DNA of 64,000 bases from Lacisediminihabitans profunda (lineage in GTDB: Bacteria > Actinomycetota > Actinomycetes > Actinomycetales > Microbacteriaceae), in NCBI RefSeq assembly GCF_008040105.1, contig NZ_VRMG01000003.1, positions 222,018 to 286,017 of the forward strand, in the 5' to 3' direction. Below, piece after piece: positions 48,189 to 57,792 of this stretch (its first letter is position 1; the number at the start of each line of letters is the position of its first letter). The position numbers and the translations under genes are program-made. Below the pieces are notes generated by a model that was not told the origin of the DNA, ran no database searches, and was given only the letters and a program-made list of their open reading frames with translations.

Positions 48189-49068
48189 TACCGCAACGGG
48201 AATCAGCGCAGTCCGAAATCGTGCGCTCGTGCGGACGAAGCGCTCGCGCGGGCGCCGCGGGGGTTCCCACGTGTTGGTGCATATCGTGCTCGGGCTAGGC
48301 GGCCTGCTCATGGCCTTTCCCTTCATCTGGCAGATCATCATGTCGCTGTCTACCAATGCCGAGGTGCAGAGCGTCGTCCCGACGTTCTGGCCAGCCCAGC
48401 TCCAGTGGCAGAACTATGCCGCGGTGTTCGACCGCCTTCCGTTCCTGTCTCAGCTCGGAACGTCGGTGTTGGTTACCACCATTCGCACGCTGGCCCAGAT
48501 CATCCTGTGCACAATGGCTGGCTATGCGTTCGCCAGAATGAGATTCTTCGGTCGAACGGTGCTCCTCGCGATCGTGCTCTCGATCCTGCTTGTACCGTCA
48601 CAGGTCTACCTCATCTCCCAATATCAAATCGTGCAGTCATTCGGATGGCTCAACACCCTGATGGGGATCGTTGCACCCGGCCTGTTCAGCGCATTCGGCA
48701 CCTTTCTCATGCGCACAGCCTTCCTGAACATGCCGGCCGAACTGGAGGAAGCCGCCCGCATCGACGGGGCTTCTCCCCTCCAGACGTTCTGGAGCATCAT
48801 GCTCCCGCTCGCGCGACCCAGCATCAGCGTGCTCGCAATCACGACCGTGTTGTGGTCGTGGAACGAGTTGCTTTGGCCCCTGGTCGTCTCCACCTATGCG
48901 AACGCGATGCCCCTCTCCGCGGGTCTCGCGACACTCGCAAGTGATGTCACCGTCAATTACCCCGTGCTGATGGCCGCGAGCCTGATGGCCATGGCACCGG
49001 TGCTCATCATGTTCATCGCATTGCAGCGTCGTGTCATCGACGGGTTGGCATCGTCGGGTCTGAAGTAG
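48181..49068 (+). CDS. ABC sugar transporter permease (UgpE/MalG type)
   Basis: 295 aa, about six membrane helices and EAA loop EEAARIDGASPLQTFWSIMLP. It overlaps the previous permease by 8 bp. No ATPase gene follows; the next gene is convergent. Confidence 0.92.
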   Translation: MTSTATGISAVRNRALVRTKRSRGRRGGSHVLVHIVLGLGGLLMAFPFIWQIIMSLSTNAEVQSVVPTFWPAQLQWQNYAAVFDRLPFLSQLGTSVLVTTIRTLAQIILCTMAGYAFARMRFFGRTVLLAIVLSILLVPSQVYLISQYQIVQSFGWLNTLMGIVAPGLFSAFGTFLMRTAFLNMPAELEEAARIDGASPLQTFWSIMLPLARPSISVLAITTVLWSWNELLWPLVVSTYANAMPLSAGLATLASDVTVNYPVLMAASLMAMAPVLIMFIALQRRVIDGLASSGLK

Positions 49069-49080
49069 GCCACACGGCCA

Positions 49081-49105
49081 GCCGAGCCCGGTTCTTTCGC
49101 TCGGC
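49081..49105 (+). terminator. Weak stem-loop after the importer operon
   Basis: GCCGAGC (49081-49087) pairs with GCTCGGC (49099-49105), 7 bp with an 11-nt loop, 12 bp after the permease stop. There is no U-run after it, so assignment as a terminator is tentative. The rest of the gap to 49293 shows nothing definite. Confidence 0.35.
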
Positions 49106-49293
49106 ACTCGAGACGGTTGAACAGCGCCCGCACAGTCCCTCCGGAACGCGGTTCGCGGAGTGCACTGGCGCGCTTATGACGAGAGTGCAGTGGGCCGGGG
49201 GTCGGATCAGCTTATCGACCAGTTGACTTGCCCACCGGGATATGGCTCGACGGAGGACCCGGACTGGTCGGCCGAATCGCGCTTGCCCGCGCT

Positions 49294-51384
49294 CTACACA
49301 GCCGTGACCTTGGCTGGAGCTATCGAGTTGGCCTTTGAACTCTCTAGACGCTCCCGGATGACAGCGACGCCGCCGGCAGCAATCGCGAAGTCTCCGTCGC
49401 ACTCCCGGCCGCTGACGAGATCGAGCCCCGCCGCGCTCAGCACCCGCGGCCTATCGAGGTCGTGATTGATCGCGAAGAGGAAGCTACCCGATTCTCCCGT
49501 CCTGCGTGTCACCTCGAGTCCCTCCTCGAGGGGAGCGACCGGTGACAGTCCGGCTAGCTTGATGTAGCTGTCGACCACGGCGGTGAGTCCGCGCTCATCG
49601 GGGCGCGTGGCGAGGTAGCTCGCGGTGCCCGAACCGATCCGGCGCCGTGTCAGCGCGGGAACCCCCGCGAGAACACCCTCGGTGTAGTGGGCCAAGACCT
49701 CGGCGTCGCCGGCCTCAAGATCTTCGGTCCAGATCTCGCCGTGCCATCCGGCATTCGTTGCCACTCGCTCCTTGCGCAACAGGGGGAGCACCTCGGTGAC
49801 GCGGATGCCGAGCATATCGCGGAAGCGACCGGGATATCCTCCGGTGAGTACCCGACCGTGGGGGTTCATCACGCCGGAATGGAAACCCACGAGCACGTGC
49901 GCGCCGCGCTCGGCAGCCCGCTCCAGAATTGTCACCGTCGTGGCATCGGCAAGGGGCAGAGTCGGGGCGAGGATGACGTCGTACCCCTGGAGTGGCGCAC
50001 CCGACGGCAGGACGTCGACGGCGATCCCTCGTGTCGTGAACGCGCGGTGGAGAGCCTTGGGCAGGTCAACGGCGCGCAGGGCGTCGCTCGGACCGCGAGT
50101 GGCGCGCAGCAGCCATGCGGTCTGGTCGTCGAACAGCATGGCGACGCGGGCCTTCACGACGACGGTGCCGGCCGCTGGCGCGATGCGTTTCAGAAGGGCA
50201 CCGAAATCGGCGACCTCGCGAAAGATGCGACTCTCGGCTCCCGCATGGGGGAGCATCCCGGAGTGGTACTGCTCTGCGCCGGCGGTGGACTGACGCCACT
50301 GGAAATACAGGGCGCCCTCCGAACCGCGAGCGATGTGCGCCAGGCTATTGCGAGCAAGCTGCCCCGGCGTCTTGGCCAGGTTTATGCCCTGCCAGTTGAC
50401 CGCGCCGGTGGAGTGCTCCATCAGCAGCCAGGGTCCACCGCCGGCCATGCCACGCACACGATCCGCGCTGAAGGAGAGATCGCTGTTGGGGTATGGGTCG
50501 TCGCGACGGAGGTAGTGATCGTTCGCGACAATGTCGACTTCGCGCGCCCAGCGCGAGTAGTCGGCTGCGCCTGGTTCGCCCATCACCATGAAGTTCGTCG
50601 TGATCGGTACGTGCGGCGTCACCTCGCGCAGTACTGCGCGCTCGGCAATGTAGTGGCCGAGGAGGGCATCCGAGGTGAAGCGCGAGTAGTCGAGCAAGAG
50701 ACCGGGGTTGTGGTTGGTTCGCGCAAAGCGTGGAGAGTGAATTTCCTCGATCGCGCCAAAGTGATGGCCCCAGAATGCGGTGCCCCAGGCGTCGTTGATC
50801 ACGTCGACATCCGAATACTTCTCAGCGAGCCAGCTTTGCCAGGCAACGCCAGTCTCGTCGCTGTAGCAGATCGCGTTCTCGTTGCCGATCTCATTGCTCA
50901 CGTGCCAGAGCTTCAGGGCAGGGTGAGATCCGTAACGCTCGGCAACAGCCCGCACCATCCGAAGCGCATAACGGCGAAACACCGCGGAGCTGGGCGACCA
51001 GGCAAGGCGCCCACCGGATGCGGTGCGCACCCCGTTCTCGTCGACGGTCGCTATGTCGGGATGGGCTTTCATGAGCCACATCGGGGGTGCAGCGGTCGGG
51101 GTTGCGAGGGCGACACCGATGCCGTTCTCATGTAGGAGGTCCAGCACGCGGTCGAGCCAGCCCCAATCGAACACACCATCGGACCGCTCGAGCAGTCCCC
51201 ATGAGAACACGCCTACGGTCGCCGTCGTGACCCCCGCGCGTCGCATGAGCTCGATGTCCTCGGCCCAGACGCTCTCGGGCCACTGCTCAGGGTTGTAGTC
51301 GCCGCCAAAGGCGAAGCCATCAGCGATCGCCGGAAACGTGGTGGGGGCGTCGAGATCAGCAGAGTGCGAAACGAGGTCATTCAT
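49294..51384 (-). CDS. Beta-galactosidase, GH42 (copy a)
   Basis: 696 aa, typical for the family. FGGDYNPEQWPESVW opens the barrel; the acid/base is Glu165 in WHVSNEIGNEN and the nucleophile Glu323 in WLLMEHSTG; the trimer domain and small C-terminal domain follow. No signal peptide, so it acts on imported beta-galactosides. ATG 51384 was chosen over an in-frame upstream ATG because it overlaps the aldo-keto reductase stop (ATGA). Controlled, with the reductase, by the 21-bp operator at 52511. Confidence 0.94.
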   Translation of the reverse strand: MNDLVSHSADLDAPTTFPAIADGFAFGGDYNPEQWPESVWAEDIELMRRAGVTTATVGVFSWGLLERSDGVFDWGWLDRVLDLLHENGIGVALATPTAAPPMWLMKAHPDIATVDENGVRTASGGRLAWSPSSAVFRRYALRMVRAVAERYGSHPALKLWHVSNEIGNENAICYSDETGVAWQSWLAEKYSDVDVINDAWGTAFWGHHFGAIEEIHSPRFARTNHNPGLLLDYSRFTSDALLGHYIAERAVLREVTPHVPITTNFMVMGEPGAADYSRWAREVDIVANDHYLRRDDPYPNSDLSFSADRVRGMAGGGPWLLMEHSTGAVNWQGINLAKTPGQLARNSLAHIARGSEGALYFQWRQSTAGAEQYHSGMLPHAGAESRIFREVADFGALLKRIAPAAGTVVVKARVAMLFDDQTAWLLRATRGPSDALRAVDLPKALHRAFTTRGIAVDVLPSGAPLQGYDVILAPTLPLADATTVTILERAAERGAHVLVGFHSGVMNPHGRVLTGGYPGRFRDMLGIRVTEVLPLLRKERVATNAGWHGEIWTEDLEAGDAEVLAHYTEGVLAGVPALTRRRIGSGTASYLATRPDERGLTAVVDSYIKLAGLSPVAPLEEGLEVTRRTGESGSFLFAINHDLDRPRVLSAAGLDLVSGRECDGDFAIAAGGVAVIRERLESSKANSIAPAKVTAV

Positions 51385-52385
51385 GCGATGAGATGCGTCC
51401 AAAGCTCAGGGGGAAGGTCATCCCACGAGCTCAGCCCCGGGGCCTCTTGCCAGGTGTAGGCGGGAGGGACGAGAGCCTCGAGCTGCGGCCAGAGCTCGTC
51501 GGGCACTGGGCGGGTTGCCCAGTCGAGGGTCTGCTCGAGCTGGTCGAGCGTGTTGATGCCCACGATGGTCGAGGTGACGCGAATGTCGCGCAGGGAGAAT
51601 TGAAGCGCGGCTGCACCCAGCGGCACCCCGGCGGCCTGCGCGACGCGGCCCATAGCCTCAACCGACGCCGCAAGTTCGGGGTGCGCGGGCACGTAGGCGT
51701 ATCGATCGACAGGCGCCGGCCACTTCGCCAGCGGAGCAGAGCCATACGGCGCGGCGTTGAACACCGCTACCCCCTGTTCGGCGCAGACCCGCAGAAGCAC
51801 TTCGGCTGAGCGATCGACAAGCGTGAAGCGATTGTGGGTCACGACGGCATCGAAAAGTCCGGTGGCGGCGTACTGCACGAGCATCGGGGCCCACGCTCCT
51901 GATACGCCGATGCGATCGACAAGCCCCTCGCGGCGCATCCGGATGAGCGCCTCGCAAGGCCCTCCGGTCGCGAATGCCTCTCGATAAGTGAGCTCGTTTG
52001 GATCATGCAAATGCAGCAGGGGTAGGCGATCCACGCCGAGTCGTTCCAGGCTCTGCTCCAGGGATCGCCACATCCTGTCAGCCGAGAAGTCGCCGGTCTC
52101 CGGGTCGCAGTCGAGCTTGCTCGCGATCAGCACCCCCTCGGGCGGGGTGCCCCGGATCGCTGTGCCGATGATCGTCTCACTGAGACCCTGACCGTAGTTG
52201 TTGGAAGTGTCGATGGTGGTCAGCTGTGGTGCGGTTCCCCCCGCAAGCACGCGATCAAGCACGGTGCGCGGATCGCGGCCCGCGGCGATCGCATCCTTCC
52301 ATGCCGAGGTGCCGAGCGAGAGGGCGGAGACGCTTGGACCATCGTCGCCGAGGACTCTCGGTGACCACTCGATGCCGGGCGTCAC
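51381..52385 (-). CDS. Aldo-keto reductase, D-threo-aldose/L-fucose 1-dehydrogenase-like
   Basis: 334 aa. AKR tetrad residues are visible: Asp and Tyr in TIDTSNNYGQGLSE, Lys in LIASKLDCD, His in LLHLHDP. The NADP site region IVGINTLDQLEQTL is near the C-terminus. The general plan fits D-threo-aldose 1-dehydrogenase, which oxidises L-fucose; together with the GH29 fucosidase of the same regulon, oxidation of released fucose is the most sensible role (inference). Confidence 0.82.
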   Translation of the reverse strand: MTPGIEWSPRVLGDDGPSVSALSLGTSAWKDAIAAGRDPRTVLDRVLAGGTAPQLTTIDTSNNYGQGLSETIIGTAIRGTPPEGVLIASKLDCDPETGDFSADRMWRSLEQSLERLGVDRLPLLHLHDPNELTYREAFATGGPCEALIRMRREGLVDRIGVSGAWAPMLVQYAATGLFDAVVTHNRFTLVDRSAEVLLRVCAEQGVAVFNAAPYGSAPLAKWPAPVDRYAYVPAHPELAASVEAMGRVAQAAGVPLGAAALQFSLRDIRVTSTIVGINTLDQLEQTLDWATRPVPDELWPQLEALVPPAYTWQEAPGLSSWDDLPPELWTHLIA

Positions 52386-52508
52386 CGGCTTCGCCGTCGG
52401 AGAGCATTCACACGGAGCAGGGACAACTTCATGACGCTCACTCCTTTGTAGGGACGAGACTCGGCCGGAACGAAGTCATCGCAGGTTCGCGGAATCTCGA
52501 ACTCAGCT

Positions 52509-52538
52509 ATTTTGTCACCTTACGGAACAAAATGTCAA
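52509..52538 (-). promoter_or_regulatory. Promoter and 21-bp operator (site A) of the AKR-GH42a operon
   Basis: Minus strand: TTGACA (+52533-52538), 18-bp spacer, CAAAAT (+52509-52514). Operator TTTGTCA-N7-GAACAAA at 52511-52531 fills the spacer. The -35 hexamer overlaps the stop codon of the ROK gene (52535-52537). Confidence 0.75.
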
Positions 52539-53731
52539 GCCGCAGACACGTGCTCCCCGTCCAGGGGCTGAACTACACGACGAATCGCGGCGATCGACGC
52601 CGCCCAGGCGTAGTCCGCGAAGTCGAAGTCACAGAAGTCGATCGGGACAGCGCCGGAGGCGGGGTCGAGTCGCGCACCGAGACCCTCAAGAAAGGCGTCC
52701 TCCGCTCCACGGGCCGTCGGCAAACCCTCGCCGGTCACGATCACCTTCTCCGGATCCACAAGGTCGACGAGATAGGCGACAGCGGCTCCGAGCGCGCGGG
52801 CACCCCCTCGAACGGCGGCCTGGGCGCGGGGATCCCCGCTCCCTGCTCGTCGGATCGCATCGTCAAGGTCGATCGCGCCCGCGTTGGCGACGACGGCGGG
52901 GACCGTCACCCATGCGGAGACGCACCCGCGATGACCGCGCTCACACACAGGACCGGACTCGGTGCTCGACACCAGCAGATGACCGACCTTCCCCGGGTGT
53001 CCTCGCGCGCCCCGCACCAACTCGTCGTGAACGACGAGCCCAGCGCCGATCCCGGCGCCGAATGCGACGACTACCAGCGAACTACGTCCAACCCCGGCAC
53101 CGAACCAGTGATGTCCCACGGTCAGCGCCTGCACATCGTTCGAGACGACAGTCGGAAGGCTCGTGACCTCCTCGACCAAACGCTGGAGCGGCACTCGGTC
53201 CCAGCCGAGGAACGGGGAATCCACGACTTCGGCTCCGCCATCGGCGTCCTCGACGTCACCGGCGAGGCAGACTCCGAGAGCGGCGAGGCGATGATGACGG
53301 GCGCGCACGTCGTCGATGACCCGGCCGATCAATGCCACCACCTCGGGAACGGCCTTCGACCGGGGCAACTCGTGCTCGACGCTCTCGATGACGTTTGCGC
53401 GCAGATCAGTCACCACGGCGTAGAGGGCGCTTCCGGTTAGTTTGATGCCAGCGAACTGGGCCGACTCCGGCCGAAGGTCCAGCATCTCAGAGGGGCGCCC
53501 GCGACCGCCCTTGGAACGGATTTCCCCCTCGACAATGAACTGCAGGTCGACCAGATCGCGCGTCAGGCGGGTGAGGCTGGTGCGGGAGAATCCGGTGCGT
53601 CGCGCGAGGTCCGCACGAGAGCGCGACCCGTGCACCAGAACTTCTCGAAGCACCGCGCGTTGGCCGTCATGGAGCTCGGGCCAGGCCCACTGATGTGCCG
53701 TAGTAATGGTCACCCCTACGTGCTCGCGCAC
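52535..53731 (-). CDS. ROK-family transcriptional regulator (copy 1)
   Basis: 398 aa. Winged helix (about 20-75: LVHGSRSRADLARRTGFSRTSLTRL) plus ROK domain (VVVAFGAGIGAGLVV). The zinc motif reads CERGHRGC, lacking one of the three usual Cys. GTG 53731 was used; a second GTG six codons later is possible. Its own promoter region holds operator B and the gene ends next to operator A, so self-control and control of the AKR-GH42a operon are predicted. Confidence 0.86.
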   Translation of the reverse strand: MREHVGVTITTAHQWAWPELHDGQRAVLREVLVHGSRSRADLARRTGFSRTSLTRLTRDLVDLQFIVEGEIRSKGGRGRPSEMLDLRPESAQFAGIKLTGSALYAVVTDLRANVIESVEHELPRSKAVPEVVALIGRVIDDVRARHHRLAALGVCLAGDVEDADGGAEVVDSPFLGWDRVPLQRLVEEVTSLPTVVSNDVQALTVGHHWFGAGVGRSSLVVVAFGAGIGAGLVVHDELVRGARGHPGKVGHLLVSSTESGPVCERGHRGCVSAWVTVPAVVANAGAIDLDDAIRRAGSGDPRAQAAVRGGARALGAAVAYLVDLVDPEKVIVTGEGLPTARGAEDAFLEGLGARLDPASGAVPIDFCDFDFADYAWAASIAAIRRVVQPLDGEHVSAA

Positions 53732-53789
53732 GATCTCGAACTCGTCTCACGGGGTGGCAATTCGGCCAGGACCGCGAACGCGAAAAGAA

Positions 53790-53810
53790 TTTGTTCCAAG
53801 TTTTGACAAA
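53790..53810 (-). promoter_or_regulatory. 21-bp ROK operator, site B
   Basis: Minus-strand reading TTTGTCA-AAACTTG-GAACAAA, 59 bp before the start of ROK copy 1. Same length and half-sites as sites A, C and D. Confidence 0.75.
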
Positions 53811-53909
53811 TACTAACCGTTTCACGAGCACCCGATCGGCGCCGTGGCTGGGATGCCGATGACATCGTACTCGATGGTGTGTCATCGACAGCCGCATTGC
53901 CTGATCGGT

Positions 53910-55916
53910 TCATCTCCTCGACTGCACTACTCGCACCTCCCCTGCGAGCAGCTCGAGCCGTCCATCTACGGACTGACCGGTCAACAGCTCTGCGCCATGC
54001 GCGGACACGCTCGAGTCCATCGGGCTGTGGTTGATGAAGAAGGTGAAACGCTCGTCGGCAGTCTCCCGGACGGCCATCTCCACTCCGGCAGGCAGCTCCG
54101 CCAGTGAATCCGGCCCAAGCAGGGTCGCCACGAATCCGTCTATCGATTCTTGGTCGATGGCGCCTGAGACGTAGAGCGCGCGACCCCCGTTCGTGATGGT
54201 TCGGGAAGTCACCGCGGGGAGCCCGTCGAGCGGTCCGCCGGAGTATCGTGCCAGCACATCCGCGTCCTCAATGCGCACGTGCTCACTCCACTCGGAGCCG
54301 CCCCATCCGTTGTCCAGCTCGAAGCGATCGCCCTCCTGAAGCGGCAGTATCTCCTCGCTCCACGCCCCGAGCAGAGCGCGGAACGCTCCTGGGTAGCCGC
54401 CGAGTCGAACCTGGTTGGTTTCGTCCACGATTCCGGAGACCACGCCCACCACGACCGTGCCGCCGGCTTCCGCGAATTCGGTCACGCGCTGCGCCGTGTC
54501 GTCGTCCACGAGAAAGAGCCCCGGAATGACCAGCACCTCGTACCCGTCGAAGGTGTGCCAGGGGGGCAGCACGTCGATCCCGACGTTGTGGCGCCAGAAT
54601 GCCCTGTGCCAGTCACGCACCAGCTTGCCGTAAGGGAGCAGGTTGTTGGGCTTGACCCCCTTGGCCATGGCCCAGCCGGCTTCGTCGTCGAAGAGGATGC
54701 CGACTCGCGCCTGCGGAGCGCGACTCCCCTGTACGGGTGCGAGGGCCTTCAAATGCCGGCCGAGGGTGCGCGCTTCGCGGAACACACGGGTGTCCTCGCC
54801 GGCATGAGGCACCATTGCCGAGTGAAACTGTTCGGCTCCTCCGCGAGAGGCACGCCACTGGAAGAAGAGCACACCGTCCGCGCCGTGCGCGATGTGGCTG
54901 AGGCTGTTCCTGATCATCTCGCCAGGATCCTTGGAACGATTGCGCGGCTGCCAGTTCACTCCGCTGGTCGAGTGCTCCAGAAGCAGCCACGGGCGACGCT
55001 CGGAGGTCATCGACCGCATCCTGTCGCCAGAGAACGCTACGTCCTGTTGGGGCGTGGGATCGGGGGAGCGCGTGTAGTGATCGTTCGCCACAATGTCCAT
55101 GTATGGCGCCCACCGCGCGTAATCCACCACGTCGGGTTCTGCGCCCACCATGAAGTTGGTGGTCACCGGCAGTTCTGGCGTCACCTCCTTGAGCACGGAT
55201 CGCTCTGCGAGGTAGTGCTTCAGCAACTCGTTGGATGAGAAGCGATCGAAGTCGAGCACCAGCGACGGATTCTTCGAGTCGCTGCCCCGAGGCGGCAGGA
55301 TGTGCTCGAAGTCCCGATAGGTGTGACCCCAGAACGCGCTCGCCCACGCCGCGTTGAGCACATCGAGGGTGCCATACTTCTCGCGGAGCCACCCCCGGAA
55401 CGCCACCGCCGAGACATCGCAATAGCAGCGGGCATTGCCGCCGCCGAACTCGTTGCCGACGTGCCACATCACGACGTGATCCCGCTTGCCGTAGCGCTCG
55501 GCTACCGCACGGGCGATCCGCACCGCATAGTTCCGGAAGACGTCGCTACTTGGGCACCAACCCAAGCGGGCACCTGGCCAATGCGGCTGCATGTCGTGAT
55601 CCACGGGGCGGACCTCGGGATGCTCGAACAGTAGCCAGCCTGGAGGCGCCGCCGTGGGTGTGGCAAGGTCGATCGCGATGCCATTCTCGCCAAGGAGGTC
55701 GACGATTTCGTCCATCCACTCCCAGGAATACGCGCCGTCGGCGACTTCGACGAGGCCCCAGGAGAAGATCCCGAGCGACACCATGTTGACGCCGGCTTCA
55801 CGCATCAGGCGCACGTCCTCCCGCCACACCGACGCGCCCCATTGCTCCGGGTTGTAGTCGGCTCCATAGCTCAGGCCGTCTGTCGGCCAACGGCCGTTTT
55901 GGTGGGACCAGGTCAT
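53910..55916 (-). CDS. Beta-galactosidase, GH42 (copy b)
   Basis: 668 aa. Same plan as copy a: YGADYNPEQWGASVW, acid/base Glu156 in WHVGNEFGGGN, nucleophile Glu314 in WLLLEHSTS. Its ATG overlaps the permease stop (ATGA), making it the last gene of the importer operon, so it probably splits the beta-galactoside brought in by that importer. It is a paralog of the GH42 at 49294, 2.5 kb away; they differ clearly in sequence, so they are not a recent duplication. Confidence 0.94.
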   Translation of the reverse strand: MTWSHQNGRWPTDGLSYGADYNPEQWGASVWREDVRLMREAGVNMVSLGIFSWGLVEVADGAYSWEWMDEIVDLLGENGIAIDLATPTAAPPGWLLFEHPEVRPVDHDMQPHWPGARLGWCPSSDVFRNYAVRIARAVAERYGKRDHVVMWHVGNEFGGGNARCYCDVSAVAFRGWLREKYGTLDVLNAAWASAFWGHTYRDFEHILPPRGSDSKNPSLVLDFDRFSSNELLKHYLAERSVLKEVTPELPVTTNFMVGAEPDVVDYARWAPYMDIVANDHYTRSPDPTPQQDVAFSGDRMRSMTSERRPWLLLEHSTSGVNWQPRNRSKDPGEMIRNSLSHIAHGADGVLFFQWRASRGGAEQFHSAMVPHAGEDTRVFREARTLGRHLKALAPVQGSRAPQARVGILFDDEAGWAMAKGVKPNNLLPYGKLVRDWHRAFWRHNVGIDVLPPWHTFDGYEVLVIPGLFLVDDDTAQRVTEFAEAGGTVVVGVVSGIVDETNQVRLGGYPGAFRALLGAWSEEILPLQEGDRFELDNGWGGSEWSEHVRIEDADVLARYSGGPLDGLPAVTSRTITNGGRALYVSGAIDQESIDGFVATLLGPDSLAELPAGVEMAVRETADERFTFFINHSPMDSSVSAHGAELLTGQSVDGRLELLAGEVRVVQSRR

Positions 55917-56794
55917 CCTTTTACTCCTCCAGCAATAAGGTCGAGACGCCAGAAGCGCTGCAATGTAAGCACCAGGGCGATCAAGGGCAGAATCGCGACA
56001 GCCGAGCCGATAATCGCGACTGAATAGAGTGCAGGTGATCCCGAACCACGGTCAAGGAGCGAGTTCAGACCGACGGTGAGGGGGAAGGTGTTCGTGTCGG
56101 AGAGCATGATGTATGGCAGCAGGAAGTTGTTCCAGATGCCGACGAACTGGAGCAGGAACACCGTGACCATGCCCGGGACCATGAGCGGAAGCACGACACT
56201 GCGAAAGATCCTGAACTCGCTCGCGCCGTCGATCCGAGCCGCCTCCAGCATCTCGCCGGGGATCGAGCCCTGGGCGTACACCCGGCACAGGTAGATGCCG
56301 AACGGACTGATGATCGATGGCAACAGGACCGAGAGCTGCGTTCCGGCCAGGTGAAGGTCCGACAACAGCAGGTACTGCGGCACGGCCAGCGTGATGCCAG
56401 GGATCAGGAGGCCCGCGAGCAGCGCCGCGAAGAATATCCGTCCGCCCACGAATTGGAACTTGGCGAGGGCGTAGCCAGCCGACGCGGAGACCAGCGTCGA
56501 CAGCAACCCCCCGAGCCCGGCGTAGAGAAGCGAGTTCGCGGCCCACATCCCGTAGGCGCCGCCGCTGTAAGTAAACAGGGCTCCGAGATTCTGCCAGAGG
56601 CCACTTCCTGGTGCGAAGGTGAAGGAGTTGAAGAGCTCCCCGGGCCCCTTGGTCGACGCGACGAACACCCAGGCCACCGGGATCAGTGCGTAGATGGCGC
56701 CGATGACGATGACGATCGTGGGGATCAGGCGTGCGCGGTTTTGACTCGAGGTGCGGCGAGCCGGCGCAATCGTGCGGTGCATGGTGGCGGTCAT
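55913..56794 (-). CDS. ABC sugar transporter permease (UgpE type)
   Basis: 293 aa, about six membrane helices, EAA loop LEAARIDGASEFRIFRSVVLP. ATG 56794 overlaps the upstream permease stop (ATGA), so the longer frame is rejected. Third gene of the fucosyl/galactosyl-glycan importer operon. Confidence 0.92.
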   Translation of the reverse strand: MTATMHRTIAPARRTSSQNRARLIPTIVIVIGAIYALIPVAWVFVASTKGPGELFNSFTFAPGSGLWQNLGALFTYSGGAYGMWAANSLLYAGLGGLLSTLVSASAGYALAKFQFVGGRIFFAALLAGLLIPGITLAVPQYLLLSDLHLAGTQLSVLLPSIISPFGIYLCRVYAQGSIPGEMLEAARIDGASEFRIFRSVVLPLMVPGMVTVFLLQFVGIWNNFLLPYIMLSDTNTFPLTVGLNSLLDRGSGSPALYSVAIIGSAVAILPLIALVLTLQRFWRLDLIAGGVKG

Positions 56795-57750
56795 CGCATC
56801 CCCCGTCGGGTGGTCCAGCGTACGAGAAGCAGGACGACAACCGAGACGGCTGCCGTGCCCACGGCCAGGACGATCGATGCGGCCGCTGCGACGGGCAGAT
56901 TGTCGAGCGCGAACGCGTCCTGGTAGATCTTCATAAGGGGTGCCCACGTGCTCGAGATAGTGACGGTGAGCGGCTTGAGAACAAGGGGCTCACCGTAGAG
57001 CTGCAGCGCACCGAGCAGGGAGAAGATGGCGGTGAGCACGAGAGCCGGACCCACGAGCGGCACCTTTACCCGCAGCGCGATCTGCACCTCACCTGCGCCG
57101 TCTAGGCGCGCCGCCTCGATCAGTTCGTTCGGGATGCTGCGCAGCGCGGTGTAGATGACAAGCATGTTGAACCCCACGCCGCCCCAAATGGAGATGTTCG
57201 CGAGCGCTCCGTAAATGCCTTGCTGCTCGAGAAAGGGGATCGAGCCGAGACCGAGGCTTCGGGTAATGTACGAGAAGGGGCTCGTGCTCGGCAGATACAT
57301 GAAGCCCCACATGAGGGCCGATACCACTCCCGGCACGGCGTAGGGGACGAAGATCGCGGTGCGCCCGAATCTCTGGAGGCGGACCCCTGGCGAGTCGAGC
57401 AGCAGCGCAAAGAGAAGCGCGAGACCCAACGTGATCGGCACGGCGATGATGCCGTAGATGGCCAACCGTCCAAATCCCGCGAGCAACTGCGGGTCGGACA
57501 TGACATCGAGGTAGTTATCGAACCAGACGAATGTCGTGGCTCGGACTCCCAGGATGCCACCGCCGGTGAGGCGTTCGGCGAAGAAGCTGATTCCAATCGC
57601 GTACAAAACGGGAATCACGGTGAAGGCGACGTACAGCACGATTGCGGGTGCGCTCAGCAGGTAGGGCGCGGCCGTCGGACGGCGCCGCCGCCGGGCGAGC
57701 GACGGTGAGGTCGCCCGCCCGGTTCCCGTGGAGATGGTGGTCTCGGTCAC
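56791..57750 (-). CDS. ABC sugar transporter permease (UgpA type)
   Basis: 319 aa, about six membrane helices after an Arg-rich N-tail. EAA loop IEAARLDGAGEVQIALRVKVP. It lies 42 bp after the binding-protein gene; partner of the next permease. Confidence 0.92.
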   Translation of the reverse strand: MTETTISTGTGRATSPSLARRRRRPTAAPYLLSAPAIVLYVAFTVIPVLYAIGISFFAERLTGGGILGVRATTFVWFDNYLDVMSDPQLLAGFGRLAIYGIIAVPITLGLALLFALLLDSPGVRLQRFGRTAIFVPYAVPGVVSALMWGFMYLPSTSPFSYITRSLGLGSIPFLEQQGIYGALANISIWGGVGFNMLVIYTALRSIPNELIEAARLDGAGEVQIALRVKVPLVGPALVLTAIFSLLGALQLYGEPLVLKPLTVTISSTWAPLMKIYQDAFALDNLPVAAAASIVLAVGTAAVSVVVLLLVRWTTRRGMR

Positions 57751-57792
57751 GGTGTGGTGTCCTTTCAGGGGATCAGGATCGGGATGGCGTCA

